A model generated the notes under the pieces. It ran no database searches, was not told where the DNA came from, and saw nothing but the letters and a program-made list of their open reading frames with translations. Shown piece after piece: positions 52,595 through 63,200 of a stretch of DNA of 64,000 nt (the first letter of the stretch is position 1; each line of letters starts with the position of its first letter). This stretch comes from Leisingera aquaemixtae (GTDB lineage: Bacteria; Pseudomonadota; Alphaproteobacteria; Rhodobacterales; Rhodobacteraceae), in contig NZ_JAHVJQ010000004.1 in assembly GCF_019801145.1 (NCBI RefSeq), forward strand, positions 1 to 64,000, in the 5' to 3' direction. A program made the translations under genes and the position numbers.

Positions 52595-53677
52595 TTACGC
52601 CACCTCCGGCTTGCCGATTGCGATGCGGAAATTGGTGAGCAGGTCGAAGGCCAGCAGGAAGAACAGCAGCATCCCCTGGAAGACCTGGATGGCCGCGGCG
52701 GGCAGCTGCAGGTTCGATTGCGCGATGTCGCCGCCGATATAGGTCAGCGCCATCAGCCCGCCTGCCAGCAGGATGCCCACCGGATGCAGGCGGCCCAGGA
52801 AGGCGACGATGATCGCGGTGAAGCCATAGCCGACGTTGAAGTCGATGCTGATCTGGCCCGAGGGGCCGGAAACCTCGAACAGTCCGGCAAGCCCTGCCAG
52901 CGCACCGGATGTGCCGAGGCAGAACAGCACCAGGCGGGTGGGGTTCACGCCTGCGAATTTCGCGGCCCGCGGCGCCTCGCCGGTGAGGCGGATGTGGTAG
53001 CCGGTCATGTGGCGGTTCAACAGCACATAGGCAAAGATCACCGCAATCAGCGCCGCGACCACGCCCCAGTGCATGCCGGTGCCTGCAATCAGCTCGGCAT
53101 TATGGGCGCTGTCCCAGGACTGCAGGTTGCGGGAGCCGGGGAAGCCGAAGCCCTCCGGGTTCTTCAGGAGGCCCAATGAGACCGAGGCGAGGAACTGCTC
53201 GGCCACATAGACCAGCATCAGCGACACAAGGATTTCATTGGTGCCGAAGCGGGTCTTGAGGACCGCCGGGATCATCGCCCAGGCCCAGCCGCCAAGCGCG
53301 CCCGCGACAACCATCAGCGGGAAGATCAGAAAGCTGTCGGCGGGGTAGAAGGCGAGGCCGGCACCGGCGCCGCAGATGGCGCCCATGATGTACTGGCCCT
53401 CGGCGCCGATGTTCCAGATGCCCGCGCGGAAACCCAGCGACAGGCCGATGGCGATCAGCACCAGCGGCGCGCCTTTCACCAGCAGCTGCGGGCGGTAGTA
53501 GAATGAGAACTCGCCAAACAGCGGCTCCCAGAAAATGGTGCGGATCGCCTCCACCGGCGGTTTGCCAAGCACGGCAAACAGCAGGCCGCCAAAGAACATC
53601 GTCGCCAGCACCGCCACCAGCGGCGTTGCCATCGACCAGGCGCGTGACGGCTGCGGCCGTTTCTCAAGCCGGATCAT
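52595..53677 (-). CDS. ABC transporter permease (BMP-type nucleobase/nucleoside importer, subunit 1)
   Basis: The 360-residue membrane protein has about ten hydrophobic segments, GLSLGFRAGIWNIGAEGQYIMGAICG, and the coupling stretch GYHIRLTGEAPRAAKFAGVN. It is the first permease of the BMP-type importer. The 99-base spacer before it, unusually long for this operon, carries a copy of the dispersed GAGTATTT element. Confidence 0.92.
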   Translation of the reverse strand: MIRLEKRPQPSRAWSMATPLVAVLATMFFGGLLFAVLGKPPVEAIRTIFWEPLFGEFSFYYRPQLLVKGAPLVLIAIGLSLGFRAGIWNIGAEGQYIMGAICGAGAGLAFYPADSFLIFPLMVVAGALGGWAWAMIPAVLKTRFGTNEILVSLMLVYVAEQFLASVSLGLLKNPEGFGFPGSRNLQSWDSAHNAELIAGTGMHWGVVAALIAVIFAYVLLNRHMTGYHIRLTGEAPRAAKFAGVNPTRLVLFCLGTSGALAGLAGLFEVSGPSGQISIDFNVGYGFTAIIVAFLGRLHPVGILLAGGLMALTYIGGDIAQSNLQLPAAAIQVFQGMLLFFLLAFDLLTNFRIAIGKPEVA

Positions 53678-53693
53678 GTAGCGGCTCCCTGTT

Positions 53694-53713
53694 TCATCTT
53701 TCCAAAAATACTC
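53694..53713 (-). repeat. Copy of the dispersed GAGTATTT...AAAGATGA element inside the purine operon
   Basis: Read on the - strand, GAGTATTTTTGGAAAGATGA lies in the gap between the ATPase and first permease genes, preceded by the hairpin GGCGG-CAAA-GCCGCC. It is the third copy of the element seen near 25038 and 31188. Confidence 0.6.
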
Positions 53714-53776
53714 ACGCCCTCTGCCCGGCAGGCGGCTTTGCCGCCGATAGGGGAGGCGAAAATTCTGCGGGTGGCG

Positions 53777-55294
53777 TCAAACATGCGCCACCTCCATGCC
53801 GTGGGCGCCGCCCATCATCAGGCCGATCTCGTCCACCGTCAGGCCCGCCGCCTCCCGCGGGGCGCTGAGGCGGCCTTCGTTCAGGGCAGCAAAACTGTCG
53901 GAGATTTCCATCAGCTCATCCAGGTCCTGGCTGATACAGATCACCGCGGCGCCCTTGGCGGCCAGATCCAGCAGCGACTGGCGGATGGCCGCGGCAGCGG
54001 CGGCATCGACGCCCCATGTCGGCTGGTTCACCACCAGCACCTCGGGTTTTTGCAGCACCTCGCGGCCGATCACGAATTTCTGCAGGTTGCCGCCGGACAG
54101 CGAGCGTGCCGCGTTGCCGGGGCCCGGCGTGCGGACGTCGAACGCCTTGATGATGCGCTCGGCAAAGTCCTTGGTGGCGCCCCAATCCAGAAATCCGTTC
54201 TTCTCCAGCCCCTCGCGCACCGAACCGGTGAGCATGGCGTTCTCGGTCAGGCTCATGTCCGGGGCGGCGGCGTGGCCGAGGCGTTCCTCGGGCGCGGCCA
54301 GCACGCCAAGCTTGCGGCGGGCGGTGGGGCCAAGGCGGCCGATCGGATCGCCATGCAGCTTCACCGCATCCGCCTCGGTCAGGGTTTCGCCGGACAGGAC
54401 GCCGAGCAATTCATCCTGGCCGTTGCCGGCAACGCCGCCGATGCCGAGGATCTCGCCCTTGCGCACGGTCAGATGCACGTTCTTGAGCGCGGTGCCGAAG
54501 GCTGAGGGCGCGGGCACCGACAGGCCGGAGATGTCCATTGCGACAGGGCCGAACTCGCGCGTCTCGCGCTGGGGCGTCTGCAGCGAGCTGCCGACCATCA
54601 TTTCCGCCATGTCGCGGGCCGAGGTGTCGGCAGGCGTGCATTCGCCGACGTTCTTGCCCAGGCGCAGGATGGTGGCGTGGTCGCACAGCGTGCGGATTTC
54701 CTCCAGCTTGTGGGAGATATAGAGGATCGAGGTGCCCTCGGACTGCAGTTTCTGCAGGGTCTTGAACAGGATCTCCACCTCCTGCGGGGTCAGCACAGAG
54801 GTCGGCTCATCCATGATCAAGAGCTTCGGGTCCTGCAGCAGGCAGCGGATGATTTCGACCCGCTGGCGCTCGCCCGCGGACAGGTCCCCAACGGTGCGGA
54901 AGGGGTCGAGCGGCAGGCCGTAGGTTTCCGACACCTCGCGGATGCGGGCAGCGAGGTCGCGCATCTCCGGCGGGTTTTCCATGCCGAGGGCGATGTTCTC
55001 GGCCACGTTGAGCGCGTCGAACAGCGAGAAGTGCTGGAACACCATGGCGATGCCGTCGGCCCGCGCTTGGCGCGGCTCAGCCGGCTCATAGGGCTGGCCG
55101 CGCAGCAGCATCTTGCCGCTGTCGGGCTTCACCAGGCCATAAATCATCTTGACCAGGGTCGACTTGCCGGCGCCGTTTTCGCCGAGCAGGGCGTGCACTT
55201 CGCCCTCGCCGATGTCAAAGGAAACGGAGTCATTGGCCACAACCCCGGGGTAGGCCTTGGTCAGGCCCTGAAGGCTCAACAGTGGTACGGTCAC
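53777..55294 (-). CDS. ABC transporter ATP-binding protein (BMP-type, two ATPase domains)
   Basis: The 505-residue protein has two fused ABC domains. The first has Walker A LGENGAGKST, signature LSAGERQRVEIIRCL and Walker B LLIMDEPTSVL. The second (about 255-500) has a degenerate Walker A (GVAGNGQDE) and LSGGNLQKFVIGREVLQKPEVLVVNQPT. This is the YufO/RbsA-like arrangement of nucleoside importers. The start GTG at 55294 overlaps the xdhC stop as GTGA; the longer upstream frame is non-conserved. Confidence 0.92.
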   Translation of the reverse strand: MTVPLLSLQGLTKAYPGVVANDSVSFDIGEGEVHALLGENGAGKSTLVKMIYGLVKPDSGKMLLRGQPYEPAEPRQARADGIAMVFQHFSLFDALNVAENIALGMENPPEMRDLAARIREVSETYGLPLDPFRTVGDLSAGERQRVEIIRCLLQDPKLLIMDEPTSVLTPQEVEILFKTLQKLQSEGTSILYISHKLEEIRTLCDHATILRLGKNVGECTPADTSARDMAEMMVGSSLQTPQRETREFGPVAMDISGLSVPAPSAFGTALKNVHLTVRKGEILGIGGVAGNGQDELLGVLSGETLTEADAVKLHGDPIGRLGPTARRKLGVLAAPEERLGHAAAPDMSLTENAMLTGSVREGLEKNGFLDWGATKDFAERIIKAFDVRTPGPGNAARSLSGGNLQKFVIGREVLQKPEVLVVNQPTWGVDAAAAAAIRQSLLDLAAKGAAVICISQDLDELMEISDSFAALNEGRLSAPREAAGLTVDEIGLMMGGAHGMEVAHV

Positions 55295-56226
55295 GCGCTT
55301 GCGCCCTCTCTCAGTTCGTTTTCTGCACCTTGCCGCAGCAGCTGGGCCGCGACGCCGACCGCAATCATCTGCGGATGTTTTCCAAGTTGCGGATCGCCAA
55401 TCGGGCAGGTGATCCGCGCAATCTGCCCGGGGGCGTGGCCCAGGGCCGCAAGGCGCGAGCGGAACCGCGCCCATTTGGTTCTGGAGCCGATCAGCCCGGC
55501 AAAGGCAAAGCCTTGGCCCAACAATGCGTGGCATAGCGCCAGATCCAGCGCATGGGAATAGGTCAGCACCAAATGCGCAGCGTTTTCAGGTGCATGCGGC
55601 ACCAGAAGCGCGGGATCAGCCGCCGGGACAGCGGTAACGCCGGACGGGATTTCTGCCGGGAAGCGCTCCGGCGCGGTGTCCACCCAGGTGATCTCCATGT
55701 CCGGCAGCGGTGCCAGCACGTCCGCCAGCGCGCGGCCGACATGGCCTGCGCCCCAGATCCAGACCGGCCGGCTGGCCCGGTGGACCGGTTCGATCATCCA
55801 GCCGTCCACCAGCTGCACCTCTGGCGCCAGCCCCTGGCTGCGGGCGGCGGCGAGGATGCGCTTTACCGCCATCGGCATCGGCGCGGGGGCGGCCGGGCGG
55901 GCGATGATTTCGCCGTCCAGCCTGTTCAGATCCGCGGCCTCGTAAACCTCGCTCAGCAGGGTGACGGCGCCGCCGCAGCACTGGCCCAGATCCGGCCCCA
56001 GCGCGTGGCTGCTGAAACGTTTGGGAACAACCTGTTCTCGGGCGGCTTCGGCGGCCTCGAATTCCAGGGTGCCGCCGCCGATGGTGCCGCTCTGGCCGCC
56101 GTCCCAGACCAGCATGGCGGCGCCTGGTTCGCGCGGGGAGGAGCCGCGGACCGCGGCAATCACCACCCGCACCACGCGGCCGTGTGAGGCAACCGCCTCG
56201 CGCAATGCCTGAAGGTCAAATCCCAT
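55291..56226 (-). CDS. xdhC: Xanthine dehydrogenase accessory protein XdhC
   Basis: The 311-residue chaperone inserts the sulphurated molybdenum cofactor into XdhB. It has RGSSPREPGAAMLVW near the start, GTIGGGTLEFEA, LGQCCGGAVTLLSEV and a C-terminal Rossmann-like domain (RPVWIWGAGHVGRALADVLAPLPDMEITWVD). Its start overlaps the xdhB stop by 11 bases, and its stop overlaps the ATPase start by 4, binding oxidation and transport genes into one transcription unit. Confidence 0.95.
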   Translation of the reverse strand: MGFDLQALREAVASHGRVVRVVIAAVRGSSPREPGAAMLVWDGGQSGTIGGGTLEFEAAEAAREQVVPKRFSSHALGPDLGQCCGGAVTLLSEVYEAADLNRLDGEIIARPAAPAPMPMAVKRILAAARSQGLAPEVQLVDGWMIEPVHRASRPVWIWGAGHVGRALADVLAPLPDMEITWVDTAPERFPAEIPSGVTAVPAADPALLVPHAPENAAHLVLTYSHALDLALCHALLGQGFAFAGLIGSRTKWARFRSRLAALGHAPGQIARITCPIGDPQLGKHPQMIAVGVAAQLLRQGAENELREGASA

Positions 56227-58510
56227 CGCGCACCCTCCGGATTGCGCGCCAGACTTCCTCTGCCGTCGCCGGGGCGTTCAGCGCCGGGTAGCTGTCGCCA
56301 AAGGCGGCGACCGCATCGCTGAGCGCCAGCCAGGCGGAGATGCCCAGCATGAAGGGCGGCTCCCCCACCGCCTTGGAACGGTAGATGGTGTCCTCGCGGT
56401 TCTGGCCGTCCCAGAGTTTCACGTTGAACACGTCGGGCCGGTCGGAGCAGGCGGGGATCTTGTAGGTGGACGGCGCATGGGTGCGCAGACGGCCGCCGTC
56501 GTCCCAGACCAGTTCCTCGGTCGTGAGCCAGCCCGCACCCTGGACGTAGCCGCCCTCGATCTGGCCGATGTCGATGCCGGGGTTCAGCGAGGCGCCGGCG
56601 TCATGCAGGATGTCGGCGCGCAGGATGCGGTTTTCGCCAGTCAGGGCGTCCACTGCCACTTCGGTCACCGCGGCGCCATAGGCGAAATAGTAGAAGGGGC
56701 GGCCCTGGCCCTTGATCCGGTCCCATTCGACCTTGGGCGTCTTGTAGAAGCCGGTGGCGGAGAGGCTGACGCGGCCCTGGTAGCAGAAGGCCGCAGCCTT
56801 GTCGAAGCTCATCACATCCTGGCCGATGCGCACCTGGCCGTTTTCGAACACCACATCGCCGGGCCTCGCCTGATGCTGCAGCGCCAGATGCTCCGCCATG
56901 CGGGCGCGGATGGTGTCGCAGGCGGCCTTCACCGCCATGCCGTTGAGGTCGGAGCCGGAGGAGGCGGCGGTGGCCGAGGTATTGGGCACCTTGCCGGTGT
57001 CGGTGGCGGTGATCTTGATCTTCTCCGGCGGGATGCCAAAGCGACTGGCGGCGACCTGCGCCACCTTCTGGAACAACCCCTGGCCCATCTCGGTGCCGCC
57101 GTGGTTCAGATGCACGGAGCCGTCCTGATAGACATGCACCAGGGCGCCGGCCTGGTTGAGGTGGGTGAGGGTGAAGGAAATGCCGAACTTCACTGGCGAA
57201 AACGCGATGCCGCGCTTCAGGTGGGTCTGGGTCTTGTTCCATTCGGCAATCGCCGTCTTGCGGGCAGCGTAGCCGGAGGAGCGCAGCAGATCCGCCGTCA
57301 TCCCGTGCAGCTCGAAATCCGTGACTTCCATGCCGTAGGGCGTGGTGTTGTCCGGCTTCGCCTCCGCCGGTGCCGCATAATAGTTCCGCTGCCGCAGTTC
57401 CGCCGGGTCGATCCCGAGGTCATGGGCGATGTGGTCCATCACCCGCTCGATCCCCACCATGCCCTGCGGTCCGCCAAAGCCGCGGTAGGCGGTGGCGCTT
57501 TGCCGGTTGGTGCGCAGGCGGTGGCTTTCGATGCGGATGTTGGGGATCAGATAGGCGTTGTCGGCGTGCAGCATGGCGCGGTCGGCGACCGGCAGCGACA
57601 GGTCCTGCGCCCAGCCGCAGTCGGCCAGGTGCAGGAACTCCACCCCCTGCAGCTGCCCATCGTCATCAAACCCGGCGCGGTAGGAGATGCGGAAGGCGTG
57701 GCGCTTGCCGGTGATCACCATGTCGTCGTCGCGGTCGTAGCGCATCTTGCAGGGTTTGCCGGTCAGCCGCGCGGCGACAGCGCAGGCAACGGCAAGCGCG
57801 TTGCCCTGGCTTTCCTTGCCGCCAAAACCGCCGCCCATGCGGCGGGTCTCGACGCGGACGGCGTGCATCGGCAGGCCGATGGCGTCGGCAACCTTGTGCT
57901 GGATTTCGGTCGGATGCTGGGTGGAGGAAAAGACGTGCATGCCGCCGTCTTCCTGCGGCCAGGCCATTGCCGCCTGGCCTTCGAGGTAGAAATGCTCCTG
58001 GCCGCCCAGCTCAAACGTGCCTTCGACGGTGCGCGGGGCAGCGTCAATGGCGGCGGCGGCATCGCCCTTCTGATAAATGCGCGGGCCTTCCTCGAACCGG
58101 CTGTCGGCGGCCAGCGCCGCGTCCAAGGTCAGGAGCGCGGGTTCCTCCTTGTAGTCGACCTTGCCCTTGCGGGCAGCGATCCGGGCGTTGCGGTGGCTGT
58201 CGGCGACCACCAGAAACACCGGCTGGCCGACATAGTTGACGGTGCCCGCCGCCAGCAGCGGCTCGTCATGGATTGAGGGGGAGACGTCGTTGGAGAACGG
58301 CAGCCCCTTGGCGGTCATCACCGCCGCCACGCCGGGGCTGTGCTGCACCTCGCCCAGGTGCATGCCGGTGATATGGCCGCGGGCGATCGGCGAGAGGCCG
58401 AAGGCCAGATGCAGGGTGCCGGCGGGGGAGGGGATGTCATCGACATAACGGGCGGTGCCGGTTACATGCAGTTCGGCAGCATCATGGGGAAGGGGTTTGG
58501 AGACGCTCAT
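56216..58510 (-). CDS. xdhB: Xanthine dehydrogenase, molybdopterin subunit XdhB
   Basis: The 764-residue large subunit carries molybdenum-cofactor motifs [27 protein letters not shown], and [15 protein letters not shown]. The catalytic glutamate is about E717 in [12 protein letters not shown]. Its length fits the Rhodobacter capsulatus-type XdhB. It oxidises hypoxanthine to xanthine and xanthine to urate together with XdhA. The ATG overlaps the xdhA stop by 4 bases (ATGA). Confidence 0.96.
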   Translation of the reverse strand: MSVSKPLPHDAAELHVTGTARYVDDIPSPAGTLHLAFGLSPIARGHITGMHLGEVQHSPGVAAVMTAKGLPFSNDVSPSIHDEPLLAAGTVNYVGQPVFLVVADSHRNARIAARKGKVDYKEEPALLTLDAALAADSRFEEGPRIYQKGDAAAAIDAAPRTVEGTFELGGQEHFYLEGQAAMAWPQEDGGMHVFSSTQHPTEIQHKVADAIGLPMHAVRVETRRMGGGFGGKESQGNALAVACAVAARLTGKPCKMRYDRDDDMVITGKRHAFRISYRAGFDDDGQLQGVEFLHLADCGWAQDLSLPVADRAMLHADNAYLIPNIRIESHRLRTNRQSATAYRGFGGPQGMVGIERVMDHIAHDLGIDPAELRQRNYYAAPAEAKPDNTTPYGMEVTDFELHGMTADLLRSSGYAARKTAIAEWNKTQTHLKRGIAFSPVKFGISFTLTHLNQAGALVHVYQDGSVHLNHGGTEMGQGLFQKVAQVAASRFGIPPEKIKITATDTGKVPNTSATAASSGSDLNGMAVKAACDTIRARMAEHLALQHQARPGDVVFENGQVRIGQDVMSFDKAAAFCYQGRVSLSATGFYKTPKVEWDRIKGQGRPFYYFAYGAAVTEVAVDALTGENRILRADILHDAGASLNPGIDIGQIEGGYVQGAGWLTTEELVWDDGGRLRTHAPSTYKIPACSDRPDVFNVKLWDGQNREDTIYRSKAVGEPPFMLGISAWLALSDAVAAFGDSYPALNAPATAEEVWRAIRRVRDGI

Positions 58511-59868
58511 GGCTTCACCTCCAGCACCGAAACCGCCTTGCCGTTCAGCTCGGCGAAATAGCGGGAGAGCATGCTGCGCGCGGTTTCCAGCCGGTAGACG
58601 GCGGAGGCGCGCATGTCGGTCATCGGGGTGAAGTCCTGATCGAAACCCGCGGCGGCGGCATTGATCGTCGTTTCATCCCAGGGCTGGCCGGTGAGGGCGG
58701 CCTCGACGTTGGCGGCGCGTTTGGGGATGCCGGCCATGCCGCCAAAGGCGATGCGTGCGGCGGTGATCCGGCCATTCTCCACCGTCACGTTGAAGGCGCC
58801 GAGCACGGCGGAGATGTCCTGGTCAAAGCGTTTCGACAGCTTGTAGACCTTCAGCGCGTCGGGCTGGCGGGGGAAGCTGACCGCCTTGACAAACTCGCCG
58901 GGCTGGCGGTCCTGCTTGCCGTAATCTAGGAAGAAATCCTCCAGCGGCAGTTCGCGGCTGGTATCGCCCTTGCGCAGATGCAGGATGGCGCCAAGGGCAA
59001 TCAGCGCGGGCGGGGTGTCGCCGATGGGCGAGCCGTTGGCGATGTTGCCGCCGACGGTGGCCGCGGCGCGCACCTGCTGGGAGGCGAAGCGGCGCAGCAT
59101 TTCGGCAAAGGAGGGATGCAGCGGTTCCATCGCGGCGCGCAGGGCGTTCAAATCAGCCATCGCGCCGATGCGGACGGCGGTGTCTGTCACCTCAATGTCC
59201 TTGAGGTCTGCGCAGCCGTCGAGGAAAATCATCTGCGGCAGGTGGCGGAGCTGCTTGGTCACCCAGAGGCCGACATCGGTGGCGCCGGCGATCAGGGTGG
59301 CGTCCGGGCTAGCGGCATAAAGTTCCGCCAGTTCATCCGCCGATCGCGGCATCAGCGGCTGGGTACCGGGGGCCACCGGGCGGTCGCGGGTGATCCAGTC
59401 CGGCACCGGGGCATCCTTGGCGGCCTCGGCCGCGCGGATGATCGGGGCGTAGCCGGTGCAGCGGCAGAGATTGCCCGCCAGCTGGTCGTCGAAATCGGCG
59501 GCGCCGTTGGCGTGCGCAGTCACCATCGACATGATGAAGCCCGGGGTGCAGAACCCGCATTGGCTGCCGTGGTGGTCAATCATTGCCTGCTGCACGGGGT
59601 GCAGGCTGCCGTCCGGGCCTGCGGCGCCCTCGACAGTGCGGACGGATTTGCCGTTGAGCTGCGGCAGGAACAGGATGCAGGCGTTCAGGGCCTTGGAGCC
59701 GCGCCCGTCGGTGACCATGACGGTGCAGGCGCCGCAATCGCCCTCGTTGCAGCCTTCCTTGGTGCCGGTGAGGCCCCTTTCCCCGCGCAGCCAGTCCAGC
59801 AAAGTTGTGGACGGGTCTGCGTCCGGAATGCGGACCTCTTCACCATTCAGACGAAAGGTGAGTGCCAT
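58507..59868 (-). CDS. xdhA: Xanthine dehydrogenase, FeS/FAD subunit XdhA
   Basis: The 453-residue small subunit has an N-terminal plant-type [2Fe-2S] domain (C40, C45, C48 in [15 protein letters not shown]64) and a second [2Fe-2S] helical domain ([12 protein letters not shown] and [12 protein letters not shown]). A FAD domain follows (about 185-450; [26 protein letters not shown]). It passes electrons from the molybdenum subunit to NAD+. It is the first gene of the purine operon; upstream lies the 361-base divergent region shared with dnaE. Confidence 0.96.
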   Translation of the reverse strand: MALTFRLNGEEVRIPDADPSTTLLDWLRGERGLTGTKEGCNEGDCGACTVMVTDGRGSKALNACILFLPQLNGKSVRTVEGAAGPDGSLHPVQQAMIDHHGSQCGFCTPGFIMSMVTAHANGAADFDDQLAGNLCRCTGYAPIIRAAEAAKDAPVPDWITRDRPVAPGTQPLMPRSADELAELYAASPDATLIAGATDVGLWVTKQLRHLPQMIFLDGCADLKDIEVTDTAVRIGAMADLNALRAAMEPLHPSFAEMLRRFASQQVRAAATVGGNIANGSPIGDTPPALIALGAILHLRKGDTSRELPLEDFFLDYGKQDRQPGEFVKAVSFPRQPDALKVYKLSKRFDQDISAVLGAFNVTVENGRITAARIAFGGMAGIPKRAANVEAALTGQPWDETTINAAAAGFDQDFTPMTDMRASAVYRLETARSMLSRYFAELNGKAVSVLEVKP

Positions 59869-60229
59869 CTTCCCGATACCGCCGCTTTACCCTGTTGACC
59901 CTGTGTGCCTTGCCCTCGATGCGGCGCAGAGGGCTGGACGGGCTGATTTTTTGCTTGCTGACAACAGCCTAGGGAGCAGCCCGTTGCCAAAGCAAGGAAA
60001 ACCGGTGCTGCGGTGCAGTATACCGCGACGCAAGAATGTTGCCGGGATTTGCGGTAGGGCATTAATATTTATGCGTTTTATCCGCATCTTTGCTGGCGCT
60101 TTGCGCGCCAGCCGCGAAAGAGTTTCAACAAAATGGATAAAATGCAGGGTTCACCGCACCGGTTTCGACGGGCAGTTCGCGCACAGATCGCCCTTTCGCC
60201 CCGCCGCGTCAATAAGATAGCGTGGCGGC
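59869..60229. promoter_or_regulatory. Divergent xdhA/dnaE promoter region with nested dyads
   Basis: No gene is seen. The region holds a near-perfect 16-base palindrome GCATTAATATTTATGC (60059-60074). An outer inverted repeat pairs GCGTTTTATCC (60073-60083) with GGATAAAATGC (60135-60145, 10 of 11), and an inner stem pairs GCTGGCGC (60092-60099) with GCGCCAGC (60105-60112). These could be operators for xdhA or parts of the dnaE leader. Confidence 0.5.
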
Positions 60230-63200
60230 ATGACAAGCTCTCCCCGATTCATTCACCTGCGCACCCATACCGAATACTCGCTGCTGGAAGGCGCCGTGCG
60301 GCTGAAGAAGCTGCCGGACCTGTGCAAGAAGCACGAGATGCCCGCGATTGCGGTGACGGATACCAACAACCTGTTCTCGGCGCTGGAGTTTTCGGTGTCG
60401 GCAAGCGGCGCCGGGGTACAGCCGATCATCGGCTGCCAGGTGGACCTGCGGTTCACGGAGCCGGCACCGGGGGAGCGGCCCAAACCGCCCGCGCCGCTGG
60501 TGCTGCTGGCGCAGAGCGAGGCGGGCTATGAGCATCTGATGAAGTTGAACTCCTGCCTGTATCTGCGGCAGGGGGGCGAGCTGCCGCATGTAACGCTGGA
60601 AGAGCTGGAAGCCAACGCGGGCGACGTGATCTGCCTCAGCGGCGGGCCGGACGGGCCGGTCGGGCGGCTGCTGCAGATGGGCCAGCGCCCGGCGGCAGAA
60701 GCGCTGATGCAGCGGCTCAAAGGCATCTTCCCGAACCGCCTGTATGTTGAATTGCAGCGCCACCCGGGGGAACACGGCCAGCCAGAGGCGGAGAAGCAGA
60801 CCGAGCGCGGCCATGTGGAGATGGCCTATGCCATGGAACTGCCGCTGGTCGCCACCAATGACGTCTATTTTCCCAACACGGAAATGTTCGAGGCGCATGA
60901 CGCGATGATCTGTATCGCCGAGGGCGCCTATGTCGATCAGGTAGAGCCACGCCGGCGGCTGACCGCGCAGCATTACTTCAAGAGCCAGGAGGAGATGGTT
61001 GCGCTGTTTGCCGACCTGCCCGAGGCGATTGAAAACACGGTGGAGATCGCCAGGCGCTGCGCTTTCATGGCCTACCGGCGCGACCCGATTCTGCCAAAGT
61101 TTGCCGATGACGAGGTGGCCGAGTTGCGCCGCATCGCCAACGAGGGCCTGCAGCAGCGCCTGGCGGTGATCCCCCATGCGGTGAGCGTGGAGGAGTATCA
61201 GGAGCGGCTCGATTTCGAGCTGGGCATCATCGAGGGGATGGGGTTCCCCGGCTACTTCCTGATCGTTGCCGACTTTATCCAATGGGCCAAGGACCACGAC
61301 ATTCCGGTGGGGCCGGGGCGGGGCTCCGGTGCGGGCTCCCTGGTGGCCTATGCGCTGACCATCACCGACCTTGACCCCTTGCGCTACAGTTTGCTGTTCG
61401 AACGCTTCCTGAACCCGGAACGGGTGTCGATGCCCGACTTCGACATCGACTTCTGCATGGACCGCCGCGAGGAGGTGATCAAATACGTGCAGGAGAAGTA
61501 TGGCCGCGACAAGGTGGGGCAGATCATCACCTTCGGCGCGCTTCTGTCCAAGGCGGCGGTGCGCGACATGGGGCGGGTCTTGCAGATGCCCTATGGCCAG
61601 GTGGACCGGCTGTCGAAGCTGATCCCGGTCGAGGGCGTGAAGCCGATGTCCATCGCCGACGCGCTGAAGGAAGAGCCGCGGCTGAGCGAGGAGGCCCGCA
61701 ACGAGCCGGTGGTGGACCGGCTTTTGACCTATGGCCAGCAGGTCGAGGGGCTGTTGCGCTCGGCCGGCACCCACGCGGCGGGCGTGGTGATCGGCGACCG
61801 GCCGCTGGATGCGCTGGTGCCGCTCTACCGCGATCCGCGTTCCGACATGCCCGCCACCCAATTCAACATGAAATGGGTGGAGCAGGCCGGCCTGGTGAAG
61901 TTCGACTTCCTTGGCCTCAAGACTCTGACCGTCATTCAGAACGCAATGGATCTGATTTTTCAGTCGGGCCGCGACCTGCATATCGCCGCCGATGGCACCC
62001 AGCTCTATGAGCCGCCGGAGGGGGCGGAGAACCAGATCAACGCCATTCCGCTGGATGACAAGGTCACTTATGACCTCTACTCCCGCGCCAAGACGGTGGC
62101 GGTGTTCCAGGTGGAATCCACCGGCATGATGGATGCGCTGAAGCGCATGAAGCCCAACTGTATCGAGGACATCGTGGCGCTGGTGGCGCTGTACCGTCCC
62201 GGCCCGATGGAAAACATCCCGGTCTATTGCGAGGTGAAGAACGGCCAGCGCGAGATCACCTCGGTCCACCCGCTGATCGACCATATCCTGGAGGAGACCC
62301 AGGGCATCATCGTCTATCAGGAGCAGGTGATGCAGATCGCCCAGGTGATGGCGAATTACACGCTTGGCGGCGCCGACCTGCTGCGCCGGGCGATGGGTAA
62401 GAAGATCAAGGAGGCGATGGACGCCGAGCGCCCGAAGTTCGAGAAGGGCGCGGCGGAGAACGGGGTCGACAAGAAGAAGGCCAGCGAGGTTTTTGACCTT
62501 CTGGAGAAATTCGCCAACTACGGCTTCAACAAATCCCACGCCGCGGCCTATGCGGTGGTCAGCTATCAGACCGGCTGGCTGAAGGCGAACCACCCGGTGG
62601 AGTTCATGGCTGGCGTCATGAACTGCGATATCCATCTGACCGACAAGCTGGCGATCTACTTCGAGGAAGTGAAGAAGGGGCTGGGGCTGAAATACGTGCC
62701 GCCCTGCATCAACCGTTCGCTGGCGACCTTCAACGTGGTGAACGGTGAGCTGGTCTATGCGCTGGGCGCGCTGAAGAACGTCGGTCTGGACGTCATGCGG
62801 CTGGTGGCGGAGGCGCGCAAGGAGGGCGGATATGAAAAGCCGTTTGTCAATGTGTTTGACTTTGCCCGCCGGGTGAACCTGAAGAAGGTCGGCAAGCGGC
62901 CGCTGGAAATGCTGGCGCGGGCCGGTGCCTTTGACCAGCTCGACCAGAACCGCCGCCGGGTGTTCGAGAGCCTGGGCGCGCTGGTGGATTACTCTGCTGC
63001 GGTGCACGACCAGCGGAATTCCAGCCAGGTGTCGCTGTTCGGCGAGGCGGGCGAAGACCTGCCGGAGCCGCGGTTGCCCAATGTGCCGGACTGGCTGCCC
63101 GCGGAGCGCCTGTCTGAGGAATTCAAGGCGATCGGCTTTTACCTGTCGGGCCACCCGCTGGACGACTACATGCCCGCGCTGAAGCGCAAGGACGTGATGA

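Noticed and set aside
60209-63154. 981-codon open frame antisense to dnaE
   Set aside because: It mirrors the high third-position GC of dnaE, has no domain or ribosome site, and is rich in H, R, Q and L as expected of a shadow frame.
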